A stretch of 49,495 nt of DNA from an uncultured Deefgea sp. (GCF_947072475.1 NZ_CAMTIA010000023.1:1-49495), one strand, 5' to 3'. Shown: positions 35,030-44,489, counted from the stretch's first letter. The notes: generated by a model from the letters alone, not told the origin. Program-made: numbers and translations.

Positions 35030-35469
35030 GGTCGTACTCAATTCAAGACAGAGACTGACACTGTATGCCGTTTGGATAGTGCCAAGTGGGTTTGCGATAA
35101 AGCGCGATGGGCGGGTTTGAAATGCGGTTTTTTTGGATTGAATGGCGAGCCGACGATCAAAGCGCCCCTCCCGATTCACAGCAAGCACCGCAACCGCCGC
35201 CCGATGGCCCATCTCAGCGCAAAAAAACGCGTCTTTTACGGCGAACTTTGCGCAGGCGGTGCAGTCAAACCGGCGGATTAATCCGTCAAGCCGCCCGGCA
35301 GTAGCAAGTCATTTGTAAGCGCGAAAACCCGAACAGCAAACCGCGTGCATTTTCTTATACCAAGGCTAAGTTTTTCTGGTATCTTCACAGCCCCCTTTGT
35401 TTTCAAGGGGTTCATGCCAATACCATACATCGGTATGGCACCCATCGTTTGCTCTGCAAGGTATTACCC
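35030..35469. other. Divergent intergenic region between the ABC operon and the YdjM-like gene
   Basis: About 440 bp. It must hold the promoters of both operons, but I could not fix them. A short hairpin (GCCAATACC/GGTATGGC, 35416-35439) lies ahead of the YdjM-like gene. No LexA box was found, although ydjM of E. coli is LexA-controlled. Confidence 0.35.
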
Positions 35470-36057
35470 ATGATGGCCCGGACCCACATTGCATTTGCCG
35501 CCTTGATGATGGTGGCCTGCAGTGTTGGCATTTTGCAGCGGATGCCGCAAGTGCATGAAGTCGCCCTCGCTGGCGCAGCCGGCCTATTGCCCGATTTGGA
35601 TCATCCCCAATCGACTTTTGGCCGTATCGTGCCGTATATCTCGATACCGATTGCCAAAGTATTTGGCCATCGCGGGTTTACGCACTCATTTTTGATGGTG
35701 GCGCTGATTATTTGGCTGTTACTCACCTATCGAGAGCAGCAAGACATTCCGGTTTTGCCCTTGGTGATTGGCTATTTTTCGCACATTATTGGCGACTTGC
35801 TCACCCCATCAGGCGTGCCGCTGCTGTGGCCGGTGCGTAAAAAATTCTCTTTGAATTTATTCAAAGCCGATGGCCCGATGGAGCATGTGATTTATCGCGG
35901 CTGCTGGCTGGGCGTTGGGTATTTTTTGTGGGTGGCACTGCAAAGGCCGGGCGATGCTTGGATTCGCCCCGCGCATATGGCAGTCAGCAGTTGGTGCGTT
36001 GCCGCACTAGAGCACAGCGCCAGCATGCTGGTGCACCTGCTGCGCATCATGGCCTAA
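35470..36057 (+). CDS. YdjM-like membrane-bound metal-dependent hydrolase (DUF457)
   Basis: A 195-residue inner-membrane protein. The metal-binding family motifs are LLPDLDHPQSTFGR (about residues 40-53) and FGHRGFTHSFL, followed by SHIIGDLLTPSGVPLLWPVRKKF. About five hydrophobic helices are seen. The family is annotated as membrane-bound metal-dependent hydrolases, related in motif to zinc phospholipase-type folds; the substrate is unknown. I chose the ATG at 35470, with AAGG 8 nt upstream. Confidence 0.85.
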   Translation: MMARTHIAFAALMMVACSVGILQRMPQVHEVALAGAAGLLPDLDHPQSTFGRIVPYISIPIAKVFGHRGFTHSFLMVALIIWLLLTYREQQDIPVLPLVIGYFSHIIGDLLTPSGVPLLWPVRKKFSLNLFKADGPMEHVIYRGCWLGVGYFLWVALQRPGDAWIRPAHMAVSSWCVAALEHSASMLVHLLRIMA

Positions 36058-36131
36058 ACCGTCGCGCAGCAAAACGCAATGCCGCCGCAAGTTTGCCGCC
36101 AAAAACACCCTAGGGTCTTCTGAATGACCAT

Positions 36132-36164
36132 AAAAAACCTGCTTTAGTCCGCCACTAAAGCAGG
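36132..36164 (-). terminator. Terminator of the chemoreceptor gene
   Basis: An 11-bp perfect stem (36138-36148 against 36154-36164) with a 5-nt loop is followed leftward by six T. It lies 20 bp beyond the chemoreceptor stop. Confidence 0.92.
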
Positions 36165-36183
36165 TCAGTGACTTACAGCCCAA

Positions 36184-37890
36184 TCATCCAGCCAGCTGAA
36201 AGCTTTTCATTTCCATACTTAACGATTTGGACAGCTCGCCCATGCGCCGCGAAATACTCGCCGCCCGCTCAACCGCCGTACAGCTGGCGCTGGCCATCTG
36301 CGTGACTTGCTCAATATTATTGGCCACTTGATTGGCCGTTTGTGATTGCTCATGTAAAGAGCTGCTAATTTCATCAATCACGCCCATCACATCATTGGCG
36401 TCTTGCCGAATTGAGCCAAATGCGCCGCCCGCCTGACTAGCCAAATCCACCCCCGCCGCGACTTTACTCACGCCAGTATTCATAAATACTGCTGTGGTTT
36501 CAGTGCCCGATTGGATGCTGCGGATTCGCTCGGTAATTTCTTGGGTGGAGAGTGCGGTGCGCTCGGCCAACTTACGCACCTCATCGGCCACCACCGCAAA
36601 GCCCCGCCCTTGCTCACCGGCGCGCGCTGCCTCAATCGCTGCATTCAGTGCCAGCAAATTGGTTTGATCGGCAATATCGCGAATCACCTGCACAATCTGC
36701 GAAATCTGCTGCGTTTGCCCGCTCAGCGTCGCGACGCTGTCTGATGCTTCTTGCACCGAAGAGGCAATCACCCGAATACTATCCACCGTATCGCTAATCA
36801 CCCGCTCACCGCGATCCAAAGCCTGATTGGATGAGCGAGTTCGCTCTGAAGCCGAGCTAGCGTTGCTCGATACATGATTAATACTGACCACCATTTGCTC
36901 AATCGCCGCACTCATACTCGACATCGAATCGGTCTGCCCTTGCACCAAATGCTCGGCTTCACTGGACGCCGAACCAATATCCACCGCGCCTTGCTCAATC
37001 TCACGCGCAGTCATCGTCACTTGCAATACGATGCGGCTGAGTTTTTGCTGCATCACCGCCATCAAGGCCATAAAGCTGTCGCTAGCGCTGCCCTCTGGAA
37101 CAATCGGATGAGAAAAATCCCCCTCAGACAAATAAGCAATGTGTTTTTTGGCTTCGCTCACTGAGCCGCCAATCACATTGATTAAGCTGCGATACGTGAG
37201 CCACAGCATCAACATCGTTGCCAAACCCACCGCCACAAACCCCACTTCAATCATCGAGGCGACAAAAGCGGCATCGGCCACCGATTTTTGCGTGCGCTGC
37301 TCAAACAACTGATAAAAGTCATCAATCGGCTGCATGATTTTGGCTTTATTACTGTGATACGTCGCGTCGTGCATCATCGCTCGCGCTTTGGCGTAGCCTT
37401 CTTCAGCGCCCTCTCCGGTTTTTTTCACCAAACCCATCGCTTCAACTTCGGTATTGACCAAACCATCGGAGTTTTTCTTCGCTTCGTTTAATTTGGCAAA
37501 TTCAGCCTCGGTAAAACCCAGCGATTTCATCATGTCCAGCAATGGCACTTTCACCGACGAATCTGGGCGTGGCGCTTGATTGTTGGCGGCAACAAAGTCC
37601 CAATAAATCCGGTTATACGCCTCGGGGCGCGGCTTTTCGCCATTGCGAATCGCCAAAATATCCATATATTGCTTTTCAAAATTTGCATCGCGACTCACCA
37701 CATACGTTCGTGCCAAGCGGGTTAAATCATCCGACGACTGCCGCAATTCATCGGCCAGCAAATACGATTGATAGCGCAGCTCATTCTCACGATCGACTTT
37801 GTTCTGCGCAGCAACATAAAAGGCAAACAACAAAGCCAAAGTAATCAAACCGATGACTGAGCCCAACAGATTTTTTTGGAAAGCTGACAT
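36184..37890 (-). CDS. Methyl-accepting chemotaxis protein
   Basis: A 568-residue chemoreceptor. Membrane helix 1 ([21 protein letters not shown], about 8-28), an all-helical periplasmic domain of about 185 residues without a recognised ligand pocket, helix 2 ([21 protein letters not shown], about 213-233), a HAMP-like segment and the signalling domain with the hairpin tip [55 protein letters not shown]. No C-terminal CheR-binding pentapeptide is seen. The ATG at 37890 has GGTGGG upstream; the GTG at 37899 was rejected. Single gene with its own terminator. Ligand unknown. Confidence 0.95.
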   Translation of the reverse strand: MSAFQKNLLGSVIGLITLALLFAFYVAAQNKVDRENELRYQSYLLADELRQSSDDLTRLARTYVVSRDANFEKQYMDILAIRNGEKPRPEAYNRIYWDFVAANNQAPRPDSSVKVPLLDMMKSLGFTEAEFAKLNEAKKNSDGLVNTEVEAMGLVKKTGEGAEEGYAKARAMMHDATYHSNKAKIMQPIDDFYQLFEQRTQKSVADAAFVASMIEVGFVAVGLATMLMLWLTYRSLINVIGGSVSEAKKHIAYLSEGDFSHPIVPEGSASDSFMALMAVMQQKLSRIVLQVTMTAREIEQGAVDIGSASSEAEHLVQGQTDSMSSMSAAIEQMVVSINHVSSNASSASERTRSSNQALDRGERVISDTVDSIRVIASSVQEASDSVATLSGQTQQISQIVQVIRDIADQTNLLALNAAIEAARAGEQGRGFAVVADEVRKLAERTALSTQEITERIRSIQSGTETTAVFMNTGVSKVAAGVDLASQAGGAFGSIRQDANDVMGVIDEISSSLHEQSQTANQVANNIEQVTQMASASCTAVERAASISRRMGELSKSLSMEMKSFQLAG

Positions 37891-38061
37891 TTTACCCACC
37901 AGTATTTGGCATTAACATGACTAACAATAGTTTTTTTGAGTCAGTATTCAATACTTATCGACTGCGCAATCCAGAAATAAATCAAACACTTAAAACGCCA
38001 AAGCAATGCCGCCGAAGAATGCGCGAACGCCTCGGCGTTTGCGCGCCGAATCGCAAGGCAT

Positions 38062-38096
38062 AAAAAAACCGCCCACAATCAATCGGGCGGTTTTTG
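38062..38096. terminator. Bidirectional terminator
   Basis: AAAAACCGCCC and GGGCGGTTTTT flank a short loop containing ATCAAT; A- and T-runs on both sides let it work in either direction. It lies 50 bp beyond the glutaredoxin-like gene stop. Confidence 0.88.
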
Positions 38097-38144
38097 AGTC
38101 GCATGAGTACCATGCACGCGCCAAACAGCAGCGCGCGGTAAGGA

Positions 38145-38501
38145 TTAGGCGAAGCGTTGTTCTAAGTATTGAATAATGCTGCTCGATTCATACAACCATT
38201 GCACTTGGTTGTTTTCTTCAATGCGTAAACACGGCACCTGCACCTTGCCCCCCATTTTGGCCAATTCGGCTTTATGCTCGGCTTGTTTGGCGTTGATGGT
38301 TTGAATATTTAAACCTTGGCGGCGCAGCGCACGGCGCACCTTAACGCAAAACGGGCAAGCCTCGTATTCGTACAGCGCTAGCGATTGAGTTTGTTGATCC
38401 AACCACGCTTGATGCTCAGCCGGATGCTGGGCTTTTTTGGGCGCAAAAACCGCATTTAAAATCAAAATCAATCGCCCAACGACCCAACGGAATGCCTTCA
38501 T
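38145..38501 (-). CDS. Glutaredoxin-like/GST N-terminal domain protein
   Basis: A 118-residue protein. An N-terminal hydrophobic segment (residues 4-20) may anchor it in the membrane. The thioredoxin-fold part (41-118) has the active site ACPFCVKVRR (Cys49, Cys52), the cis-proline region VQVPCLRIEENN and the GST-like SSSIIQYLEQRF glutathione-binding end. It is probably a membrane-attached dithiol glutaredoxin; its substrate is unknown. Confidence 0.88.
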   Translation of the reverse strand: MKAFRWVVGRLILILNAVFAPKKAQHPAEHQAWLDQQTQSLALYEYEACPFCVKVRRALRRQGLNIQTINAKQAEHKAELAKMGGKVQVPCLRIEENNQVQWLYESSSIIQYLEQRFA

Positions 38502-39144
38502 AAATATCTCGAATGATGTAATTATTTTTAAGCCGCGATTTTATCCAATCGCCAGCGTTTGGGCTATGGCTTTGTTAAACCGAGTAAGGCGAGATCCATT
38601 CAAACCGTGAGCAAGGCGTCAATGAGCGCAGCGAATTGCGCCAAACCATGCGTAAAGCAACGCGTGAAGCACCCAGCGTGTGCGGTTTTAAACAGGCCTT
38701 TTGTACAATCCACGCAAAAAACGGCGCAATTCGCTTCGCTCATTGCACCCTACGATTGCATCGAATGCGGTTGGATCGCGGCTTACGCGTAGGGTGTATT
38801 CGACGCGCAGCGGCAATACACCAGCGTTTGATGCGGCGTAATGCCTTCGGCGATGACGCCCTACGATACAGGGTATTGCCATCAAAGCATTAAAATAAAA
38901 AGTCCGCAAAGCAATACCACCGTAGGGTGTGCATTGCCTTCGGCTTTTGCGCACCGCATCGCGATGCCAGCCCTCCCCAAGCCTATCGGCGCTCGCCCCC
39001 CCTAAGCCATGCTGGCGAAAATGGCATTGCAGCGTTTAACAGAGGCAGTTTGTAAGTAATATACCCGATATACCCAATAGTCTTACTTACGCCAGATGAA
39101 CACAATCGCGCCACGACTAAAAAACCCTCTAGGAAATTAAACAA
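38502..39144. repeat. Intergenic region with degenerate CCTACG/CGTAGGG repeats
   Basis: About 640 bp without a convincing gene. It contains several variants of one motif in both orientations: TTGCACCCTACG (about 38745), CGTAGGGTGTATTCG (38788), GACGCCCTACGATACAGGG (38855) and CGTAGGGTGTGCATTGCCTTCGGC (38921). These look like decayed copies of dispersed hairpin repeats also seen near 45.8 and 46.1 kb. Confidence 0.55.
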
Positions 39145-40617
39145 ATGCAAGATTGGGTCAACCTAATTAACAGTTATGTCTGGAGCCCGGCATTGATTTA
39201 TCTTTGCCTTGGCGTGGGCGTGTATTTTTCAATCCGCACGCGATTTATGCAGTTGCGACTCATCCGCGATATGTTCAGTTTGTTATTTGATGGCAAAGCC
39301 TCCAGCGAAGGCGTGTCATCGTTTCAAGCTTTATCGATGACACTCTCAGGCCGAGTTGGGATTGGTAATATCGCCGGGGTGGCGACCGCCATTGCCTTTG
39401 GTGGCCCGGGTGCGATGTTTTGGATGTGGATGATGGCCTTTTTGGGCGCCAGCACCTCGTATGTAGAATGCACCTTGGGGCAAATTTACAAACAACGCAT
39501 CGACGGCCAATTCCGTGGTGGCCCGGCTTATTACATCGAGCACGGCTTAAAAATGCGTTGGTACGCCATTGCCTTTGCCTTGGCCACCATCTTGGGCTGC
39601 GGCCTTTTGCTGCCCGGCATGCAGGCCAACGGTATCGCCAGCGGCCTACACAACGGCTTTGGCATTCCTCCTGAAACCACCGCCTTTGGTGTGGTTCTGG
39701 CCTTGGCAACGATCATTTTTGGCGGCGTAAAACGCATCGCCCGCGTTGCTGAAGTGGTGGTGCCTTTTATGGCCTTGGGTTACATCCTGATGGCGCTGGT
39801 CATCATTGCGCTCAATATTCACCTTGTTCCCGAAGTCCTCACGCTAATCGTAAGCTCAGCATTGAGTTTCCATGCTGGCTTTGGCGCCATGATTGGCCTA
39901 GCGATTATGTGGGGCGTGAAACGCGGCGTGTATTCCAATGAAGCCGGTCAAGGCTCTGGCCCCCATGCGGCAGCAGCGGCTGAAGTATCTCACCCTGCCA
40001 AACAAGGGATCGTGCAAGCGTTTGCGGTGTATATCGACACCTTGATCGTATGCTCGGCCACAGCGTTTATGATTTTGATCACCGGCAAATTCAATGTGGC
40101 CGATCCGAATAAAGAAGGCGGATTCTTGTTTCATGGCCTGCCGGATATCGCCGCCGGAACGGGCTACACGCAATCGGCAGTGGAAAGCGTTTTCCCCGGC
40201 TTTGGCGCGATGTTTGTCGGTGTGGCACTGCTGTTTTTTGCCTTCACCACTATTATTGCCTACTACTACATCGCCGAAAGCAATGTGACCTACCTGCTGC
40301 AAAAGCGCCGTGGTAGCGCCACTGCGCTGTTCTTGCTCAAATGTATGCTACTCACTACCGTGGTTTACGGCGCAGTACGCACCTCTGATTTGGCTTGGGG
40401 CTTAGGCGACATTGGCGTGGGGATGATGGCGTGGCTCAATATTATTGCCATTTTGCTATTACAAAAACCGGCCTTAATTGCACTCAAAGACTACGAAGCA
40501 CAAAAAGCGCAAGGGCTAGATCCAACGTTTGACCCAGTAAAACTCGGCATTGCCGATGCTGATTTCTGGGTGACCCGTGAAGCGGCGCAACAACCCGAAA
40601 CCGACAAGCGCAAATAA
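39145..40617 (+). CDS. Alanine/glycine:cation symporter (AGCS family)
   Basis: A 490-residue sodium- (or proton-) coupled amino acid symporter with about 11 membrane helices. Family signatures are FQALSMTLSGRVGIGNIAGVATAIAFGGPGAMFWMWMMAFLGASTSYVECTLGQIY, FRGGPAYYIEHGL and KRGVYSNEAGQGSGPHAAAAAEVSHPAKQGIVQAFAVYIDTLIVC. The ATG has AGGAA 9 nt upstream. Single gene ended by a terminator. Probably takes up alanine or glycine. Confidence 0.95.
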   Translation: MQDWVNLINSYVWSPALIYLCLGVGVYFSIRTRFMQLRLIRDMFSLLFDGKASSEGVSSFQALSMTLSGRVGIGNIAGVATAIAFGGPGAMFWMWMMAFLGASTSYVECTLGQIYKQRIDGQFRGGPAYYIEHGLKMRWYAIAFALATILGCGLLLPGMQANGIASGLHNGFGIPPETTAFGVVLALATIIFGGVKRIARVAEVVVPFMALGYILMALVIIALNIHLVPEVLTLIVSSALSFHAGFGAMIGLAIMWGVKRGVYSNEAGQGSGPHAAAAAEVSHPAKQGIVQAFAVYIDTLIVCSATAFMILITGKFNVADPNKEGGFLFHGLPDIAAGTGYTQSAVESVFPGFGAMFVGVALLFFAFTTIIAYYYIAESNVTYLLQKRRGSATALFLLKCMLLTTVVYGAVRTSDLAWGLGDIGVGMMAWLNIIAILLLQKPALIALKDYEAQKAQGLDPTFDPVKLGIADADFWVTREAAQQPETDKRK

Positions 40618-40644
40618 TCACTAAGTTGTTTAAGCCAAACCCAG

Positions 40645-40675
40645 CCCACCATCATGACCGATCGGTGGGTTTTTT
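40645..40675 (+). terminator. Terminator of the AGCS symporter gene
   Basis: CCCACC (40645-40650) pairs with GGTGGG (40664-40669) followed by a T-run; it lies 28 bp after the stop. Confidence 0.8.
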
Positions 40676-40721
40676 ACTTCCTGCAAACCTGCGCCAGCCA
40701 AGCAAGTTCGCCGCATAAAAC

Positions 40722-40750
40722 AAAACCGCCAGCATCAATCTGGCGGTTTT
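40722..40750. terminator. Bidirectional terminator
   Basis: AAAACCGCCAG and CTGGCGGTTTT (11-bp stem) around the loop CATCAAT. It serves either the symporter side or the leftward coiled-coil gene, whose stop is 78 bp away. Confidence 0.88.
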
Positions 40751-40827
40751 ATCATCGCGGGAAACGTTGGGCTGCGCAAGCTTAGCCCAACCTACGGCAC
40801 TGCACGGCTACGGTGCTCGCCACATAA

Positions 40828-41508
40828 TTAATCGGACTCACTTTCTTGTTTAATTGTAGCTTCAGATGCAGGAATAGCTTTTTCCTTGTAATCAAAATCG
40901 CCTATATGCTTACCAAGAAATGATTTCAACAGCTCCATCTTTAAATATACTCGCCTCTCATATATTGAATCAGCATCAAATCCAACATCTTTACCAATCG
41001 CTCCAGAAACATCACGAGCAACTATACTAATTGTCGCCAAATCTCGTCTACCCGCGTACAAATCAACAATTTCAGAGAAAAGGACATGCAATATTCTTGA
41101 ACATGCCGCAATCAAGGCTGTGGCTATTAAAACATATGGCAATCTAGTCAAAAATACGACATATATATCCATATCCTTTTCGAGCCGATATTTAACAGTT
41201 AAATCTACAGCCCCCATGACTAAGGAGTATGCGACACAAAACAAAACAAAAAAAACCAAGAAAAACAATATTAAATACACTTTTTCTTGAGATTTAGACT
41301 GTGCCAGATAAGACTGAAAATCCTCAGTAAAAAGATTAACATTATCATTTAGCTCCGCCAACTTGAGTTGCTTAACGTTAACATCAGAAATTAAAAAAGA
41401 ATGTTCAATTCTTTTTGCTTCAATATCACTAGCCAATTTATCAACACGAATTAAATTTGAATCAATTTCAGACTTTCTATCACTTAAAGTCGCCATAACC
41501 TTGGCCAA
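40828..41508 (-). CDS. C-terminal half of a coiled-coil membrane protein (probably read by -1 frameshift)
   Basis: A 226-residue open frame with no good start of its own: its first codon is TTG without a Shine-Dalgarno. The sequence before it remains open in this frame back to the A-run at 41542-41548. Residues 1-70 are a coiled coil (LIRVDKLASDIEAKRIEHSFLISDVNVKQLKLAELNDNV), then come two hydrophobic helices (VYLILFFLVFFVLFCVAYSLVMG and TRLPYVLIATALIAACSRILHVLF) and a charged cytosolic tail. No family recognised. AT-rich relative to all neighbours. The coiled coil of the upstream frame continues directly into this one, so the two probably form one protein of about 455 residues. Confidence 0.7.
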   Translation of the reverse strand: MAKVMATLSDRKSEIDSNLIRVDKLASDIEAKRIEHSFLISDVNVKQLKLAELNDNVNLFTEDFQSYLAQSKSQEKVYLILFFLVFFVLFCVAYSLVMGAVDLTVKYRLEKDMDIYVVFLTRLPYVLIATALIAACSRILHVLFSEIVDLYAGRRDLATISIVARDVSGAIGKDVGFDADSIYERRVYLKMELLKSFLGKHIGDFDYKEKAIPASEATIKQESESD

Positions 41509-41525
41509 CCCTACATTTCCATTTT

Positions 41526-42182
41526 TTAGCTCTTCTTCAAGTTTTTTTCTTCCAACTCCAGCAAATCAATCTCACGTACAACATTGTTTTTTGTATAATC
41601 CAGATTGATTAAATCTTTTTCCAACTCCGCAACTTCAGCCTGGACATCCATCCTCTCGGACCTAATCTCTGCGAGTAGATTTTTAGCTCGTAGATCAAAA
41701 TCACGAGCCTCTTCCAAATACTCTCTATAGCCAGTTTCAATATCACCAATATCGAAAAAATCATAACCATAAACAGCAACAGCCTTCACTGTTTTTGACA
41801 AGATAATTGTTTCTGGTGGCGTTATTTCTATAGAACTAATCACTGAACGAACAGAAAAAGAAAGGGCATCTTCAGAATGCTTTGTCACATGATTATATCG
41901 CTCAGATTTTTCGGACATTACATTATAGGCAACAACCTTAACGTCCCTTAGCCCATCACCAGCTTTGACAGTTAAATCCAAAGTTTCACATAAAATTGGA
42001 TTTTTAAATTTCAAAACAAGGGTCGTATTTTTCCAGCTCAATTCAGCCTCACCGACAAGCATTTTTTTTAAATTACTTGGCCTAATTGAATATAACGAAA
42101 CTGGTATCTTGTCAGACTCTACAATTTTTAATTCCGCAATAACAGCACGCTTAATTTCTAGATCTTTCACCGCATCTGTCAT
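41526..42182 (-). CDS. N-terminal half of the coiled-coil membrane protein
   Basis: A 218-residue open frame. Residues 25-145 look beta-rich (AELSWKNTTLVLKFKNPIL, LDLTVKAGDGLRDVKVVAYNVM, SVISSIEITPPETIILSKTVKAVAVYG), resembling a jelly-roll or discoidin-like domain by eye. Residues 155-218 are a coiled coil (YLEEARDFDLRAKNLLAEIRSERMDVQAEVAELEKDLINLD). The frame ends LEEKNLKKS just after an A AAA AAC heptamer; slipping back one base continues the coiled coil into the next frame. No family recognised. The nrdB terminator lies between its start and nrdB, so the promoter position is unclear. Confidence 0.7.
   Translation of the reverse strand: MTDAVKDLEIKRAVIAELKIVESDKIPVSLYSIRPSNLKKMLVGEAELSWKNTTLVLKFKNPILCETLDLTVKAGDGLRDVKVVAYNVMSEKSERYNHVTKHSEDALSFSVRSVISSIEITPPETIILSKTVKAVAVYGYDFFDIGDIETGYREYLEEARDFDLRAKNLLAEIRSERMDVQAEVAELEKDLINLDYTKNNVVREIDLLELEEKNLKKS
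41541..41547 (-). other. Slippery heptamer A AAA AAC: candidate -1 ribosomal frameshift site (or indel in an A-run)
   Basis: In the upstream frame the codons are GAA GAA AAA AAC TTG. A AAA AAC fits the X XXY YYZ rule for tandem -1 slippage. After slipping the reading is K-K-L-E-E-E-L-K-N-G-N-V-G-L and continues open to 40828, while the zero frame stops 9 nt downstream of the heptamer. A lost A in a run of eight would give the same picture. No strong downstream stem-loop was seen. Confidence 0.55.
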
Positions 42183-42195
42183 AAATAAAAAACCT

Positions 42196-42223
42196 CAAAA
42201 AAAGAGCCGAACAAATCGGCTCT
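42196..42223 (-). terminator. Terminator after nrdB
   Basis: AGAGCCGA and TCGGCTCT form an 8-bp stem with a 5-nt loop, followed leftward by seven T. It lies just beyond the nrdB stop. Confidence 0.9.
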
Positions 42224-42228
42224 AAAAA

Positions 42229-43326
42229 TTAATCCCAGCTCAACGCCCCACCCGTCTGATATTCCGTCACCCGAGTTTCAAAGAAGTTTTTCTCTTTCTT
42301 CAAATCTATCATTTCACTCATCCATGGGAATGGATTGGTGACACCCGGGAATAATTCATTTAGGCCGATTTGTTGCATGCGGCGGTTGGCGATAAAGCGC
42401 AGGTATTCTTTAAATTGCGCCGCATTTAGGCCCAATACACCGCGTGGCATGGTGTCCTCAGCGTAGGCGTATTCAAGCTCAACCGCGCGTTGGAATAGGC
42501 CGACCAATTCAGCTTTAAAGCTTTCGGTCCATAACTCTGGGTTTTCCATTTTAATGGTATTGATTAAATCGATACCAAAATTGCAGTGCATCGATTCATC
42601 GCGCAGGATGTATTGATATTGCTCAGCCGCGCCAGTCATTTTGTTTTGACGGCCGAGTGCCAAGATTTGCACAAAGCCCACGTAGAAGAACAAGCCTTCC
42701 ATAATGCAAGCAAAGACAATAATCGAGCGCAATAAAGCTTGGTCGGTTTCTAAGGTGCCGGTTTTAAATGAGGGGTCGGTTAACACATCAATAAACGGCA
42801 TTAAAAATTGATCTTTATCGCGAATTGATTTGATTTCGTTATACGCGTTAAAGATTTCGCCTTCGTCCATACCGAGCGATTCAACAATGTATTGATAGGC
42901 GTGGGTATGAATGGCTTCGTCAAAGGCTTGGCGCAATAAAAATTGGCGGCATTCTGGCGAAGTGATTTGGCGATACGTACCGAGCACGATGTTATTGGCA
43001 GCCAAGCTGTCGGCGGTGGTAAAAAAGCCCAGATTACGCGTTACCAAGCGCATTTCGTCCTCAGACAGTTGGCCGGTTTTCCATTGCTCGATGTCGCGCT
43101 GCATATTCACTTCTTGCGGCATCCAGTGGTTTGCGCACTGCGCGAGATATTTTTCCCACGCCCATTTGTGCTTGAATGGCACCAATTGGTTAACGTCGGT
43201 GGTGCCATTGATTACGCGTTTGTCATCGGCACTAATGCGTTTGGTCTTCGCGGCAGGTGTTGCGGCCGGCGTAGCGGTCGCAGTGGCACGGGGACTAGCG
43301 ATGACTTCATCATCAAAATTAATCAT
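42229..43326 (-). CDS. nrdB: Class Ia ribonucleotide reductase beta subunit
   Basis: A 365-residue radical-generating subunit. The di-iron and tyrosyl radical residues are recognisable: Asp in [12 protein letters not shown], the E-x2-H-x3-Y block in [16 protein letters not shown], Glu in [12 protein letters not shown] and the E-x2-H of [10 protein letters not shown]. The first 30 residues are an Ala/Thr/Pro-rich spacer ([19 protein letters not shown]) not needed for catalysis. The C-terminal tail ([12 protein letters not shown]) would dock on NrdA. Unusually, nrdA is not adjacent: it is 2.8 kb upstream with an adenine deaminase and two lipoprotein genes between. AAAGGA precedes the ATG, which follows the lipoprotein stop by 10 bp. 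Confidence 0.96.
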   Translation of the reverse strand: MINFDDEVIASPRATATATPAATPAAKTKRISADDKRVINGTTDVNQLVPFKHKWAWEKYLAQCANHWMPQEVNMQRDIEQWKTGQLSEDEMRLVTRNLGFFTTADSLAANNIVLGTYRQITSPECRQFLLRQAFDEAIHTHAYQYIVESLGMDEGEIFNAYNEIKSIRDKDQFLMPFIDVLTDPSFKTGTLETDQALLRSIIVFACIMEGLFFYVGFVQILALGRQNKMTGAAEQYQYILRDESMHCNFGIDLINTIKMENPELWTESFKAELVGLFQRAVELEYAYAEDTMPRGVLGLNAAQFKEYLRFIANRRMQQIGLNELFPGVTNPFPWMSEMIDLKKEKNFFETRVTEYQTGGALSWD

Positions 43327-43336
43327 TATTTTTCCT

Positions 43337-43927
43337 TTATTGACTCAGGCCGCGATTGAGCGGCTGTATTGCGATATTGTTAAAATTGCTTACGCCGTGA
43401 CGGGCTTGCAGATCAAAAAAATCTCGGGCGCGATCATGATTCAAATTCACGCTCGAGTCATAATTCATATTCAGGTGAACATCGCCCAAATACACCACTT
43501 CACCGGCTTTAACTTGAAATGGCAAATTGAGCGGTACGGTCACGTATTGGTACATATTCATCATTAAATTGGCACTGTCTCGCCGCCACTGCCCTTCGGC
43601 CGCGACCACGCGATACTGGCCCGGCAGCAAAGGCACAACAAATAATTTGCCCGTTGCATTCGGGGTATCGCCCGGCGCACGAATAAAATCGGTGACTAGC
43701 CGCGTATACAGGCTGATATTACCACTCGGGCCTTGCAGCACTAAATTGGCGCTGGCGCTGTCGTTATTAAACGATTGCGCCGTTAGACCAATAATCGCCA
43801 AGCCTTGCCCTGCCGCTGGCGTAAGCTGGCCATTCACCACTGGCAGCTGCAGATTGGCGCAGGCGCTTAATAGCAGCACCAGAATGGCACTCAATATTAA
43901 TTTGAACGATCTAAACGATTTGAACAT
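43337..43927 (-). CDS. Putative lipoprotein, paralogue of the next gene
   Basis: A 196-residue exported lipoprotein with lipobox LLLSAC (Cys at about residue 23). The mature part starts [20 protein letters not shown] and ends with [15 protein letters not shown] and [25 protein letters not shown]. The same phrases recur in the upstream gene (NPPAGQGMVLLSLTGQ, VYLGNVNVALNFAST, ARDFYDLKQRDGVTDTRNILIEPL), so the two arose by duplication. The strand-rich pattern with [16 protein letters not shown] suggests a small beta-sandwich of the carboxypeptidase-regulatory or DUF2846 kind. AAGGAG precedes the start. Function unknown. Confidence 0.8.
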   Translation of the reverse strand: MFKSFRSFKLILSAILVLLLSACANLQLPVVNGQLTPAAGQGLAIIGLTAQSFNNDSASANLVLQGPSGNISLYTRLVTDFIRAPGDTPNATGKLFVVPLLPGQYRVVAAEGQWRRDSANLMMNMYQYVTVPLNLPFQVKAGEVVYLGDVHLNMNYDSSVNLNHDRARDFFDLQARHGVSNFNNIAIQPLNRGLSQ

Positions 43928-43937
43928 GGCCGTCTCC

Positions 43938-44489
43938 TTACTGCGCGATGCGCAAAGGTTCGATCAAAATATTGCGCGTATCAGTCACACCATCACGCTG
44001 TTTTAAATCATAAAAATCACGCGCTGCGGTATTGCTTAAACGCAGTGTTGAAGCAAAATTGAGCGCCACATTCACATTACCCAAATACACCACTTGCCCA
44101 GCGACCACGCGAAAATCTGCATTCAGTGGCAAAGTCACATAACGCGCTTCGCCCGAATGCACGCCAACGACAATAAAGCTGCCGCGCACTTGGCTGGTGC
44201 GATATTCCCCTGCCGGCAAAGTCAGCGTAAACAGTTTACCCGCTGGGTTTTCCTCGCTACCGGGCGCTTGAATCATATCGGTCCCCAGCCGCGTAGTGAG
44301 TTGCTGCGACGCAGGGCCGTTGATATCAAGGCTCAGCGACGCGCCCATTAAATAATTGGCTTGCCCAGTTAATGACAACAGCACCATCCCCTGCCCTGCG
44401 GGTGGATTTAACCGCCCATCTTGCAATGGCAATGGGCTGGCGCAAGCGGTAAATAAAACACAAACAAATAGAGCAAATAGACGGCGCAT
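43938..44489 (-). CDS. Putative lipoprotein, paralogue of the preceding gene
   Basis: A 183-residue protein with signal sequence MRRLFALFVCVLFTAC and lipobox LFTAC (Cys16). Core beta-rich domain with GKLFTLTLPAGEYRTSQVRG and VAGQVVYLGNVNVALN. It is related along its length to the 43337-43927 product, with the C-terminal ARDFYDL...NILIEPL segment best conserved. AAAGGAG precedes the ATG. It lies 10 bp upstream of its paralogue, which is 10 bp upstream of nrdB, so all three may be one transcript. Function unknown. Confidence 0.8.
   Translation of the reverse strand: MRRLFALFVCVLFTACASPLPLQDGRLNPPAGQGMVLLSLTGQANYLMGASLSLDINGPASQQLTTRLGTDMIQAPGSEENPAGKLFTLTLPAGEYRTSQVRGSFIVVGVHSGEARYVTLPLNADFRVVAGQVVYLGNVNVALNFASTLRLSNTAARDFYDLKQRDGVTDTRNILIEPLRIAQ

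Noticed and set aside
35340-35469. LexA box ahead of the YdjM-like gene
   Set aside because: No CTGT-N8-ACAG pattern is present, so SOS control is not supported here.
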